Shown here: positions 11,541 to 18,728 of the stretch, in pieces | Layout of the letters: every line of letters begins with the position of its first letter | Position numbering within the stretch: position 1 is the first letter of the stretch | Assembly: GCF_040782645.1 (NCBI RefSeq) | Contig: NZ_CP160403.1 | Location: forward strand, 1,984,001-2,048,000 | DNA: 64,000 nt | Reading direction: 5' to 3' | Origin: Streptomyces sp. HUAS ZL42 | GTDB lineage: Bacteria > Actinomycetota > Actinomycetes > Streptomycetales > Streptomycetaceae | Program-made: the position numbers and the translations under genes | Notes under the pieces: model-generated | The model's input: the letters and a program-made list of their open reading frames with translations, nothing else | Databases searched by the model: none | Told to the model about the DNA's origin: nothing

Positions 11541-12416
11541 TTATGGCTTCGTCAGCCCGAGCAGGCGGGCGGCGTTCTCCTTGAGGATCTTCGGCCTGAC
11601 CTCGTCCTTGATCGGCAGCTTCGCGAAGTCGGCGAGCCAGCGGTCCGGGGTGAGGACGGGGAAGTCCGAGCCGAAGAGGACCTTGTCCTTCAGCAGCGTG
11701 TTGGCGTACTGCACGAGCTGCGGCGGGAAGTACTTCGGCGACCAGCCGGACAGGTCGATGTGCACGCCCGGCTTGTGCGTGGCGACGGCGAGGGCCTCGT
11801 CCTGCCAGGGGAAGGACGGATGCGCCAGGATGATCTTCAGGTGCGGGAAGTCGGCGGAGACGTCGTCGATGTGCAGCGGGTTGCTGTACTTCAGCCGGAT
11901 ACCGCCGCCACCGGGTACGCCCGCGCCGATCCCCGTCTGCCCGGTGTGGAACAGGGCGATCGTGCCGGTCTCCTCGATCACCTCGTAGAGGTCGTACGCC
12001 ACCGAGCGGTCGTTGGGGAAGAAGCCCTGGATGCTGGGGTGGAACTTGAAGCCCTTCACCCCGTACTCCTCGACCAGGCGGCGGGCCTGCCTGACCCCGG
12101 CCTTTCCGCGGAAGGGGTCGATGGAGGCGAAGGGGATGAGGACGTCCGGGTTGGCCGCCGCAGCCTCCGCGACCTCCTCGTTCGGGACCGGCGCGGTGCC
12201 GGTCGCGGACTCGGCGTCCACAGTGAAGATCACCGCGGCCATCTTCCGCTCGCGGTAGTGGGCGGCCGTCTCCTCCAGGGTCGGCTTGCGCTTGCCCTCG
12301 ACCTTGAAGTAGGCGGAGGAGGCGTCGTGCAGGTCGTCGTCCAGGGAGGAGTGGCCCTTGGAGGACACCTCCGCGTGGGTGTGGACGTCGATCGCGACGA
12401 GGTCGTTCAGGTCCAT
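11541..12416 (-). CDS. Amidohydrolase-superfamily protein (ACMSD/resorcylate-decarboxylase type)
   Basis: This 291-residue TIM-barrel metal enzyme starts MDLNDLVAIDVHTHAEV, with the HxH pair on strand 1. A late HPSFPWQDEALAVA carries the barrel His, and LFGSDFPVLTPDRWL carries the strand-8 Asp. This motif layout is the amidohydrolase-2 (PF04909) group that includes ACMS decarboxylase and gamma-resorcylate decarboxylase. Its start overlaps the SDR stop (ATGA read on the minus strand, 12414-12418), so the two are coupled. Non-oxidative decarboxylation or hydrolysis of a ring-derived acid is the likely reaction; the substrate is open. Confidence 0.82.
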   Translation of the reverse strand: MDLNDLVAIDVHTHAEVSSKGHSSLDDDLHDASSAYFKVEGKRKPTLEETAAHYRERKMAAVIFTVDAESATGTAPVPNEEVAEAAAANPDVLIPFASIDPFRGKAGVRQARRLVEEYGVKGFKFHPSIQGFFPNDRSVAYDLYEVIEETGTIALFHTGQTGIGAGVPGGGGIRLKYSNPLHIDDVSADFPHLKIILAHPSFPWQDEALAVATHKPGVHIDLSGWSPKYFPPQLVQYANTLLKDKVLFGSDFPVLTPDRWLADFAKLPIKDEVRPKILKENAARLLGLTKP

Positions 12417-13333
12417 CACGCCTCCGGGAACTTCGGCGCCGGAATGCCGACCGACTGCAGCTCCGCGCCGACCGAGGTGGGCCAGGCGTCGGCCAGGCCG
12501 GCGGGGGTCCAGCCGCCGTCGGCGTACGCCGCCTTGATCTCCTGCGGATGGGACCAGAGTGCCACCTTGTCGCCGCCGATGCCGATGGCCTGGCCGGTGA
12601 TGCCGCGGGCGGCCTCGGAGGCGAGGAACGGGATCAGGGCGGCGCAGTCCTCGGGGGTGCCGAAGCCCTCGCCCTTGCGGAGGAAGTCCGGGAGGGGCTC
12701 GCCGTTCTTCATGGCCTCGACGTACGGGGCGAAGGCGGGGATGGTCTCGGTCATCGCGGTCGCGGCGACCGGCACGATCGCGTTGACGGTGATGTTCGCG
12801 CGGCCCAGCTCCATCGACCACGTACGGGCGAAGGCGGCGATGCCGGCCTTGGCGGCGGCGTAGTTCGTCTGCCCGAAGTTGCCGCGCTGGCCGGCCGGTG
12901 AGCCGACCAGGATCAGGGTGCCGCCCTCGCCCTGCTCGCGCATGCGGACGGCGGCGGCGCGGGCGCAGGTGAAGGTGCCCTTGAGGTGGGTGGCGATCAC
13001 CGCGTCGAAGTCGTCGTCGGTCATCTTCCACAGGACCTTGTCGCGCAGGATGCCGGCGTTGGTGACCAGGACGTCGAGCCGCCCGAACTCCTCGACCGCA
13101 CGGCCCACCAGCCGATCCGCGGCCTCGCTCGTGCCGACCGGGACGACCTCCGCGACGGCCTTGCCGCCCGCCTCGGTGATGGACTTCACGGCCTGCTCGG
13201 CCACGGTCTCGTCGACGTCGTTGACGACCACGGACGCGCCGTGGGCGGCCAGGGCGTGCGCATAGGCGAGGCCGAGGCCCCTGCCGCTGCCGGTGACGAC
13301 GGCGGCCTTGCCGGAGAGATCGATGCTGGGCAC
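12416..13333 (-). CDS. Short-chain dehydrogenase/reductase, 3-hydroxyacyl-CoA dehydrogenase-like
   Basis: This 305-residue SDR has the cofactor motif TGSGRGLG (residues 14-21), NAG in VTNAGI, catalytic Ser in LVGSPAGQRGN, and YAAAK. A C-terminal extension beyond the usual 250 residues resembles the long SDRs of peroxisomal multifunctional enzymes, which act on (R)-3-hydroxyacyl-CoA; that fits the MaoC partner. The start is GTG with GAAGGGA upstream. It is the promoter-proximal gene of the minus-strand acyl-CoA cluster and is divergent from a MarR gene. Confidence 0.88.
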   Translation of the reverse strand: MPSIDLSGKAAVVTGSGRGLGLAYAHALAAHGASVVVNDVDETVAEQAVKSITEAGGKAVAEVVPVGTSEAADRLVGRAVEEFGRLDVLVTNAGILRDKVLWKMTDDDFDAVIATHLKGTFTCARAAAVRMREQGEGGTLILVGSPAGQRGNFGQTNYAAAKAGIAAFARTWSMELGRANITVNAIVPVAATAMTETIPAFAPYVEAMKNGEPLPDFLRKGEGFGTPEDCAALIPFLASEAARGITGQAIGIGGDKVALWSHPQEIKAAYADGGWTPAGLADAWPTSVGAELQSVGIPAPKFPEA

Positions 13334-13421
13334 GGGTGGGTCCCTTCACGCGGTGACACGGGTGGTGCGGTGCGGCAATGAGAAGTCGCACGGGGTGCGG
13401 CTACGAGATCGAAGCTAAGAG

Positions 13422-13454
13422 CAATAATTGTTGTCGTCAATAGTTGTTGATGAC
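13422..13454. promoter_or_regulatory. Candidate MarR operator in the SDR/marR divergent gap
   Basis: This is an unusually AT-rich island in a GC-rich gap. It holds two similar near-palindromes, caataattgttg (13422-13433) and caatagttgttg (13438-13449). It also holds a wider dyad whose arms GTCGTCAA (13433-13440) and TTGATGAC (13447-13454) are separated by 6 bases with one mismatch. It lies about 90-120 bases before the SDR start and about 140 bases before the MarR ATG, where a MarR repressor would control both directions. Confidence 0.6.
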
Positions 13455-13590
13455 CTATGGGTGAGACATGCTGGAATCTGCATGAGGAACCACCCCTGCG
13501 GGGGCCGAGACCGAGGAGCCCGCCATCACCCGCCAGCACGCCACCAGTAATGCCGCCGGCCCTCACCCGATCGACGCGGACGAGCCGTGG

Positions 13591-14016
13591 ATGCGCGGGC
13601 TGCACGCCGACACGGGCTATCTGCTGTACCGCCTGGGCCTGCGCTCGGGGCAGTTGTTCAACACCTTCCTCCACGAGTCGGGACTGCGCCTGCGCCACTA
13701 CGCGGTGCTGCGCTTCCTGGCCACCTCCGAGGGCACACTGCAGCGCGAACTCAGCGCCCGCCTCGGCTACGACCCGAGCGCGATCGTCGGCCTGGTCGAC
13801 GACCTGGAGAAACTGGGCTTCGCCGAGCGCCGCCCCTCCCCCGACGACCGGCGCAGCAGGATCGTCGTCCTCACCGAGGAGGGCCGCGCCTTCCTCCGGG
13901 ACACCGACGAGGCAGGCCTGCGGGTGACGAACGACCTGCTGGGCCCGCTCGACGCGGACGAGCGGCAGACCCTGCACACGCTGCTGCTGCGGATCGCGGA
14001 AGACGGACTGAGCTGA
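13591..14016 (+). CDS. MarR-family transcriptional regulator
   Basis: This 141-residue winged-helix regulator has GLRLRHYAVLRFLA leading into the HTH, LSARLGYDPSAIVGLVDDLE as recognition region, and the wing RRPSPDDRRSRIVVLTEEG. It probably senses the acid or CoA ester of the divergent catabolic cluster. The start is uncertain. ATG 13591 has no good ribosome binding site, while further upstream in the same frame GAGGAG is followed at normal spacing by ATC ACC at 13525, with no ATG/GTG/TTG between the upstream stop and 13591. Either ATC initiates, or a former ATG has changed. It is followed after one base by an IclR gene. Confidence 0.88.
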   Translation: MRGLHADTGYLLYRLGLRSGQLFNTFLHESGLRLRHYAVLRFLATSEGTLQRELSARLGYDPSAIVGLVDDLEKLGFAERRPSPDDRRSRIVVLTEEGRAFLRDTDEAGLRVTNDLLGPLDADERQTLHTLLLRIAEDGLS

Positions 14017-14017
14017 G

Positions 14018-14776
14018 ATGACCGCCCGCTCCGCGCCCGACCGGCTGCTGTCCGTACTCGCCGCGTTCGACCACGAGCACCCGGCGCTGTGCCTGACGGA
14101 CATCAGCCGGCGGGCCGGACTGACCCTGACCACCGCGCACCGGCTCGTGGGCGCCCTCACCGAGTGGGGCGCCCTCGAGCGGGACGAGGCCGGCGTGTAC
14201 CACGTGGGGCTGAGACTGTGGGAGATCGCGGCGCTCGCCCCGCGCGCCCTCGCGCTGCGGCAGGTCGCGCTGCCGTATCTCGAGGATTTGTACGAAGCGA
14301 CGCACGAGAACGTGCAGTTGGCGGTGCGGGACGGCTCCGAGGTCGTCTACACCGAGTGGCTGTCCGGGCGTTCGGCGGTCGGCGTGCACATCCGCGTCGG
14401 CGCGCGCTGGCCACTGCACGCCACCGGGGTCGGGCTCGCGCTCCTCGCGCACAGCGCCCCGGACGTCCAGGAGGCGTACTGCGCGGGCCCGTTGAAGTCC
14501 TTCACCCCGTACACGATCACCGACCCCGAACGTCTGCGCCGGGTCCTGGCCGACGTACGGCGCACCGAAGCGGCGGTGAGCAGCCGGCAGGTCACCGAAG
14601 ACGCCCTGTCGGTCGCCGCTCCGGTGCGCGGGCCGGGCGGTGCGGTGGTCGCCGCCGTGTCGGTCGTGGTGCCACAGGCCGACGCCCAGGTGCCCGTGCT
14701 GATACCTGCGGTGCGTATGGCGGCGCGGGGCATCTCACGCGCACTCGGGTGGCAGCCGCCGCAGGAACCCGGCTGA
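14018..14776 (+). CDS. IclR-family transcriptional regulator
   Basis: This 252-residue protein has an N-terminal winged helix (CLTDISRRAGLTLTTAHRLV, about residues 27-46) and a C-terminal IclR effector domain (ENVQLAVRDGSEVVYTEW, HATGVGLALLA, ALSVAAPVRGPGGAVVAAVS). IclR proteins often control aromatic or acyl catabolism. It begins one base after the MarR stop (TGAGATG), so the two regulators are co-transcribed, an unusual double control for one catabolic cluster. The 3' 140 bases are duplicated 220 bases downstream. Confidence 0.92.
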   Translation: MTARSAPDRLLSVLAAFDHEHPALCLTDISRRAGLTLTTAHRLVGALTEWGALERDEAGVYHVGLRLWEIAALAPRALALRQVALPYLEDLYEATHENVQLAVRDGSEVVYTEWLSGRSAVGVHIRVGARWPLHATGVGLALLAHSAPDVQEAYCAGPLKSFTPYTITDPERLRRVLADVRRTEAAVSSRQVTEDALSVAAPVRGPGGAVVAAVSVVVPQADAQVPVLIPAVRMAARGISRALGWQPPQEPG

Positions 14777-14843
14777 CCGGCGCTTGCCGGACACAGACTT
14801 CCCCCGACCCGGCCACCCAGCCACCCCGTCGACAGCCGCCCCC

Positions 14844-14990
14844 GTGCGCGGGCCGGGCGGTGCGGTGGTCGCCGCCGTGTCGGTCGTGGTGCCACAGGCC
14901 GACGCCCAGGTGCCCGTGCTGATACCTGCGGTGCGGATGGCGGCGCGGGGCATCTCACGGGCGCTCGGGTGGCAGCCGCCGCAGTCCTGA
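14844..14990 (+). pseudogene. Duplicated 3' end of the IclR gene
   Basis: Bases 14844-14984 repeat 14624-14764 of the IclR gene with about three mismatches, at an offset of 220. The copy stays in frame and encodes the same C-terminal domain end (RGISRALGWQPPQ), then a stop a little later. It has no start or HTH, so it is a fragment. The mismatches include a silent one and one Arg/Gly-neutral change, so it is old enough to have drifted but not to have decayed. Confidence 0.85.
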
Positions 14991-15056
14991 TCGGCAGGCA
15001 CCGGCCGGCGACCTCCCGAGCACGACGCGGGTGGGCTACCGCGGGAGCCCGGCTGA

Positions 15057-16337
15057 TCAGCAGTTGCCGGGCATCGGCTGCCCCGCGAATCGCGCGCTCA
15101 GCCAGGCGACCGAGTCGTCGACCGCCTGGCCGTCGCCCAGGAGGTGGTCCCCGGCGTACTTCTTCCACTGGGTCGGGATCCCGGCGGCGCAGTAGGCGTC
15201 GCGTGTGGCGTCCGCGGTGCCGACGGGGATCACCTCGTCGAGGAGGCCGTGGTACTGCAGCACCGGGAAGCCGATCTCGTAGCGGGCTCCGGAGCCGGGG
15301 CGGCCCACGCCGACGCCGAGCTTGTTGGTGTCGACGACCTCGCCCCAGCTCGTGCCGTCCGGGCCGCGCAGGGCGTAGATCTGCTCCAGCGACAGCCGGT
15401 CCTCGGTGTACCGCTCGATGCGGGCACCCGCGAAGCGCACGACCGTGCCGACCGCGCACAGCGACTCGGCGTCCTCGACGGCCTTCCTGCCGCTGTCGTC
15501 GAGGAGTTCCTCGAAGGGCATGTCCGGGTGGGTGACCGCCATGCCGATGACGGCGTCCATCAGGAACCCGGCGAACATCTTCCCGTTGAGATTGCTCGCC
15601 ACGGCCTTCAGGTCTCCCGGTACGCCACCGGAGGCCACGCCCACGACGTCGAGCTCCGGAGCGTACGACCGGGCGAGTTGTGCGGCCCACAGACTGCCCG
15701 CGCCGCCCTCGGAGTACCCCCAGATCCCGACCTGCGCGGCCGGGCTCACCCCGCTGCCGGGCACCTGCGGGGCGGCCCGGACCATGTCGAGCACGGCGTG
15801 CCCGGCGTCGGCGCCGGAGACATAGGGGTGGACCTGGCCGTCGAGGTACCCGGCACCGTCCGTAGCCGCCACGGCGTACCCGGCCTTCAGCAGCGCGGCG
15901 ATGTTGCCGCCCTCGTAGGCGTCCTGGTACGCGCCGGCGAGCTGTTTGGAGAACGCGCACTGCGGCCCGATGCCGAGGGTGCCGGGCGCGAAGGCGACCA
16001 CCGGCCGCTCGCCCGGCCCGGCCCAGGGCTCCCGCGGCACGACCAGCGTGCCGGACACGGCGGACGGCCTCCCGTGGCCGTCGGTCGACCCGTACTGCAC
16101 CTTCCACGCGCGGTACGCGGGCGCACCCACGACCATCGGCAGCCTGTCGACCGTACGGCATGTGATCACGCCGCCCGGCGCGGCCGTCACCTCGCCCGGC
16201 GCCCGGTAGATCGCCGCGTCGGCGGCGGAGCACCCGTCCGCGGTTCCGGCCGTGGCCGTGCCTGCGGGCACCGACAGCACACCCGCGAGCACGGCACAGA
16301 CACCGAACAGCAGCGGCTTCCTCGACCTGTGTGTCAT
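15057..16337 (-). CDS. Secreted lipase (LIP family, Candida lipase A-like)
   Basis: This protein of about 426 residues has a Sec signal peptide (hydrophobic LLFGVCAVLAGVLSVPAGTATA). The alpha/beta-hydrolase nucleophile elbow is GYSEGG in QVGIWGYSEGGAGSLW. The Asp of LQYHGLLDEVIPV and the His of AGDHLLGDGQ complete a plausible triad. The order and the flanking APGTLGIGPQCAFSKQ match secretory lipases of the LIP family (PF03583). Cysteines at C34, C133 and the C-terminal GNC could form disulfides. The start is ATG 16337; a GTG sits directly before it. It is convergent with the IclR scrap. Confidence 0.88.
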   Translation of the reverse strand: MTHRSRKPLLFGVCAVLAGVLSVPAGTATAGTADGCSAADAAIYRAPGEVTAAPGGVITCRTVDRLPMVVGAPAYRAWKVQYGSTDGHGRPSAVSGTLVVPREPWAGPGERPVVAFAPGTLGIGPQCAFSKQLAGAYQDAYEGGNIAALLKAGYAVAATDGAGYLDGQVHPYVSGADAGHAVLDMVRAAPQVPGSGVSPAAQVGIWGYSEGGAGSLWAAQLARSYAPELDVVGVASGGVPGDLKAVASNLNGKMFAGFLMDAVIGMAVTHPDMPFEELLDDSGRKAVEDAESLCAVGTVVRFAGARIERYTEDRLSLEQIYALRGPDGTSWGEVVDTNKLGVGVGRPGSGARYEIGFPVLQYHGLLDEVIPVGTADATRDAYCAAGIPTQWKKYAGDHLLGDGQAVDDSVAWLSARFAGQPMPGNC

Positions 16338-16555
16338 CACCTCAGAGCGTCCCTTCCGTGGGGTGAAGAGGTACGTGAAGCGGAGCAGGCCGTGAGGCTA
16401 CGGATCCGTAGGTGAGCACTGATAGTTAAAGGACGACGAACCAACGCCGGCCGGGCTGAGCCCGGGTGACAACGCGCGGACATCCCTCTCACCGGCGAGG
16501 ACGCGCCCTCGGGCCGCCACCGATACCGGAACGGCCTTGCCCCGAGGAGCCGCTC

Positions 16556-16700
16556 ATGTCCGCCCGGTCCCCACGTCACATCGGCCGACGCCCGGTGGCG
16601 CACGGCCAATCCGTACGCCGTCGACACCGCACTCGCCGCGCTGGTGCTGTTCACCGTCTCGCTCCAGTGGATCTTCCCTGACGAGGGCGACGACCCCCTG
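16556..16700 (+). pseudogene. N-terminal scrap of a membrane sensor histidine kinase
   Basis: An ATG with a good GAGGAG site begins a short peptide. After a frame slip, the stretch from 16587 encodes DARWRTANPYAVDTALAAL then VLFTVSLQWIFPDEGDDPL, which reads like the first helix of a Streptomyces two-component sensor kinase. No dimerisation or ATPase domain follows. The remainder of 16341-17139 holds the integrase-tail fragment listed next and otherwise nothing I can recognise. A minus-strand open stretch 16799-16996 ends in a protein-like tail but has no assignable fold. Confidence 0.5.
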
Positions 16701-16964
16701 ATCTGCGGCGGCTGCACAAGCGGTTCGGGGCTGAGGGAGGAGGCGACAGCGCCTCGGCAGTCGGTGCCGGCGAAGGTGTGCGGGGCAGGCCGCGGTCAGT
16801 CCGCGGCCGGCCTGCTCACCTCAACGACGGTGACCTCGCCGGTGGCCTCCTCGGGCGCCGCCGGGAGGTCGACGACGGTCTGGGTGAAGAGGTGGTGGGC
16901 TCTCGGCCGCGACTCGACATCACCGCCGCCGACCGCGAGCTCCCCCAAAGCGTCGCCATCACAC

Positions 16965-17098
16965 GCCATCGACCTCCTCGGCAACGCCCTCCGCAACCCC
17001 GCCGAGATTCAGCGGCAAGCCCGACGACGGCGACGAACCACCGCTCTGCGCAGCCCCCCGTCCGCTGACGTTGCCGCGCGGCACTACTGCCGTCAGCG
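16965..17098 (+). pseudogene. Second copy of an integrase C-terminal tail
   Basis: Bases 16965-17010 encode AIDLLGNALRNPAEI and, after a one-base shift, SGKPDDGDEPPLCAA. These match in order the tail of the integrase at 23.4-23.5 kb (AIDTLSTALGSPETI, then GDGDEPPPCAA). Both are followed by almost the same non-coding bases, cgctgacgttgccg and then actactgccgtca. It is a remnant of a related integrative element and marks the left edge of the mobile island. Confidence 0.7.
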
Positions 17099-17139
17099 GT
17101 CTAAACCGCCTGGGGAATTCCAGGAATTCCGAATGCGTG

Positions 17140-17376
17140 TCAAGCGGCTTTGTCGTGCGGGGTGAGGCTGATGGTCAGGTCGGCGCCGAGAGCCTGAGCC
17201 AGGCGGCGCAGGAGGGGAAGCGTGGGCACGGTCCCGCCGCCTTCGAAGCGGGAGATCTGCGGCTGCTTCATCCCGCACCGCTCGGCCAGCTCGGCCTGGG
17301 ACAGCCCGAGCTCGATGCGCCGGTCGTGGACGAGTTGCCCGAGCTCACGGGCGAGCGCGGAAGGCGGGTCCTGCAT
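17140..17376 (-). CDS. Small XRE-type helix-turn-helix protein
   Basis: This 78-residue protein is nearly all a Cro/C1-type HTH: RRIELGLSQAELAERCGMKQ and PQISRFEGGGTVPTLPLL are the two HTH halves. The TLPLLRRLAQALGADLTISL end matches HigA/MqsA-like antitoxins. The start has a strong GGGAGGAA. It lies 14 bases after the first antitoxin gene in the same operon, so the operon carries one toxin and two HTH proteins. It may be a second antitoxin or a dedicated autoregulator. Confidence 0.82.
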   Translation of the reverse strand: MQDPPSALARELGQLVHDRRIELGLSQAELAERCGMKQPQISRFEGGGTVPTLPLLRRLAQALGADLTISLTPHDKAA

Positions 17377-17390
17377 GGTTCCTCCCCGCC

Positions 17391-17729
17391 TCAGGCCGCT
17401 GGGGCGACGATGGTGACGGTGGGCTCGTCTCCGCCGGCGAGGTGCACGTCCACCGTGAGGTCCAGTGCGCGGGCCAGGCGCATGATGACCGCGATGGGCG
17501 GCAGCTCGGTGGCCGTCTCGATGCCTTCGATGTCATCGACGTCGACGTGCATGCGCTCGGCGAGGTCGGCCTCGCTCAGGCCCAGCTGCTTACGCCGGTC
17601 GTAGACGGCCTTGCCCAACGTCATGGCGAGGCCGGCCTCTTCGTAGACCCGGTCGTGCTCGGGGTCAGCGTCCAGGTGTTCGCCCAGCAGCTGGCGGTGG
17701 CGGCGGGTCCTCCATTCGCTGTGGTTCAT
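17391..17729 (-). CDS. higA: HigA-like antitoxin with XRE domain
   Basis: This 112-residue protein has a C-terminal HTH (RRKQLGLSEADLAERMHVDV, then DDIEGIETATELPPI). Its helical N-terminal arm (EHLDADPEHDRVYEEAGLAM) is likely the toxin-binding part. The ATG overlaps the TGA of the upstream toxin gene (17726-17729), the toxin-first order typical of higBA. It should neutralise the toxin and repress the operon through the palindrome at 18106-18127. Confidence 0.82.
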   Translation of the reverse strand: MNHSEWRTRRHRQLLGEHLDADPEHDRVYEEAGLAMTLGKAVYDRRKQLGLSEADLAERMHVDVDDIEGIETATELPPIAVIMRLARALDLTVDVHLAGGDEPTVTIVAPAA

Positions 17730-18109
17730 CGGTTCTCCTTGAGGTTGCGGCTGTAGAGGTCGTGTTCGGCGGCTGCCTGGTGCTCGGCTTCGCACAGCTG
17801 TTGAGCGGCGTGCGCGCGGTCTACTTCGGCCTGCTCGCGCATCTTGGTCTTGCGGAACACGGTGAGCAGCACGACACGTCGGCCGGGCGCCAGCCAGTAG
17901 GTGATCCGCTGATGGGCATCGCCCAGACGGAAGCGCAGCTCGCGGAGCTTGCCGCCCAGGTGGCGAGAGTGCGGTTCGTCGAGCGTGGTGGGCTGCTCGG
18001 CGAGCAGGTCGGCGACGCGTTCGGCCTGCTTGTAGTGATGGGCGGGAATGTTCTCCAGCCACAGCCGCACCTCCGGCTCGATCTCGATCGCGTACCGCCC
18101 GCTGTCCAT
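17726..18109 (-). CDS. higB: HigB/RelE-type toxin (phage Gp49-like)
   Basis: This 127-residue basic protein resembles the phage-derived Gp49-like/HigB group of RelE-fold mRNA interferases: SRHLGGKLRELRFRLGDAHQ, RITYWLAPGRRVVLLTVFRK then TKMREQAEVDRA. Arg/Lys clusters on the strands would contact ribosome-bound mRNA. I chose the ATG at 18109 because the RelE fold begins there (MDSGRYAIEIEPEVRLWLEN) and the codon sits within a dyad that looks like the operator. It is translationally coupled to HigA. Activity is inferred from the family. Confidence 0.82.
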   Translation of the reverse strand: MDSGRYAIEIEPEVRLWLENIPAHHYKQAERVADLLAEQPTTLDEPHSRHLGGKLRELRFRLGDAHQRITYWLAPGRRVVLLTVFRKTKMREQAEVDRAHAAQQLCEAEHQAAAEHDLYSRNLKENR

Positions 18110-18127
18110 ATCGCCGATGATATATGG
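18106..18127. promoter_or_regulatory. Candidate HigA operator over the toxin start
   Basis: Perfect inverted repeat CCATAT-N10-ATATGG (18106-18111 and 18122-18127) includes the toxin start codon and stands out as AT-rich. XRE antitoxins normally bind such dyads in their own promoter. The position suggests that the transcript starts at or very near the ATG. Confidence 0.55.
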
Positions 18128-18714
18128 CACGGGGTACGAGAGCGCGACTTCGTAGTTCAGGTCATGTGCCGTCGCCGCGACCGCAGCCGCTCCAGCGTCG
18201 CACACCCCCGTACTCCCCCCTTCGTCCTGATGCACGGCGCCGCCCGCAAACCAGCGGCAACCGGCCGAGGCGGCGCAGGGCCGGTTTCTTTCGGCAGGAT
18301 CGGGCCCGAGCGGGAGAGGCAGCGTGCGGCCGGGCTGGCGCGTCGCCCACTCTGGCGGCGCGGGGCCGGGGCGGGAGGAGTCGGCCCCCGACGGGCGGCC
18401 GGGAGCTTCGCCCCCGACGGAGGCAACGCCGACCCGCCCTCGGCGAGTCCGGCGGCGGGCGTGAGGGTCGGCCCCCTGGTCGGCCATGTGCCTGCGATCC
18501 GGCCGTAGGACGGTCGTGGGCGACAACTTGCTCCGCCAGGAGCCCGGTTCCGGTCATCACGGCAATCTGGCCGGTTGCCGCTCTCACAGTCCTGGACCGT
18601 TCCCTTGCCGGGGCGGCTGGCCTCCCGAGCGAACGGCGGACTTGTCGGCGACGGCGGTCAGCCAATGCGGGCGGGGCCCGCCTTGAAATTTCGTAGAGAA
18701 AATCTGGACGCAGG
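18128..18714. other. Region without a recognisable gene
   Basis: This is about 590 bases between the toxin promoter and the IS target site. Several frames stay open because of the high GC content, but none has a family resemblance, a convincing start or a normal codon pattern. It is presumably degraded island DNA. It includes the first 18-base context (cgtagagaaaatctgg) just before the insertion site. Confidence 0.5.
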
Positions 18715-18728
18715 CCCTGGTCTACCCG
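18715..18728. repeat. 14-bp target-site duplication of the IS (left copy)
   Basis: ccctggtctacccg occurs here and again at 20745-20758, immediately outside the two ends of the insertion sequence. A 14-bp duplication is within the range known for IS481-family elements and shows that the element inserted as one unit, with both ends intact. Confidence 0.93.

Noticed and set aside
16337..16717. 127-codon minus-strand frame upstream of the lipase
   Set aside because: No motif, no ribosome binding site, and the plus strand holds a recognisable kinase fragment there.
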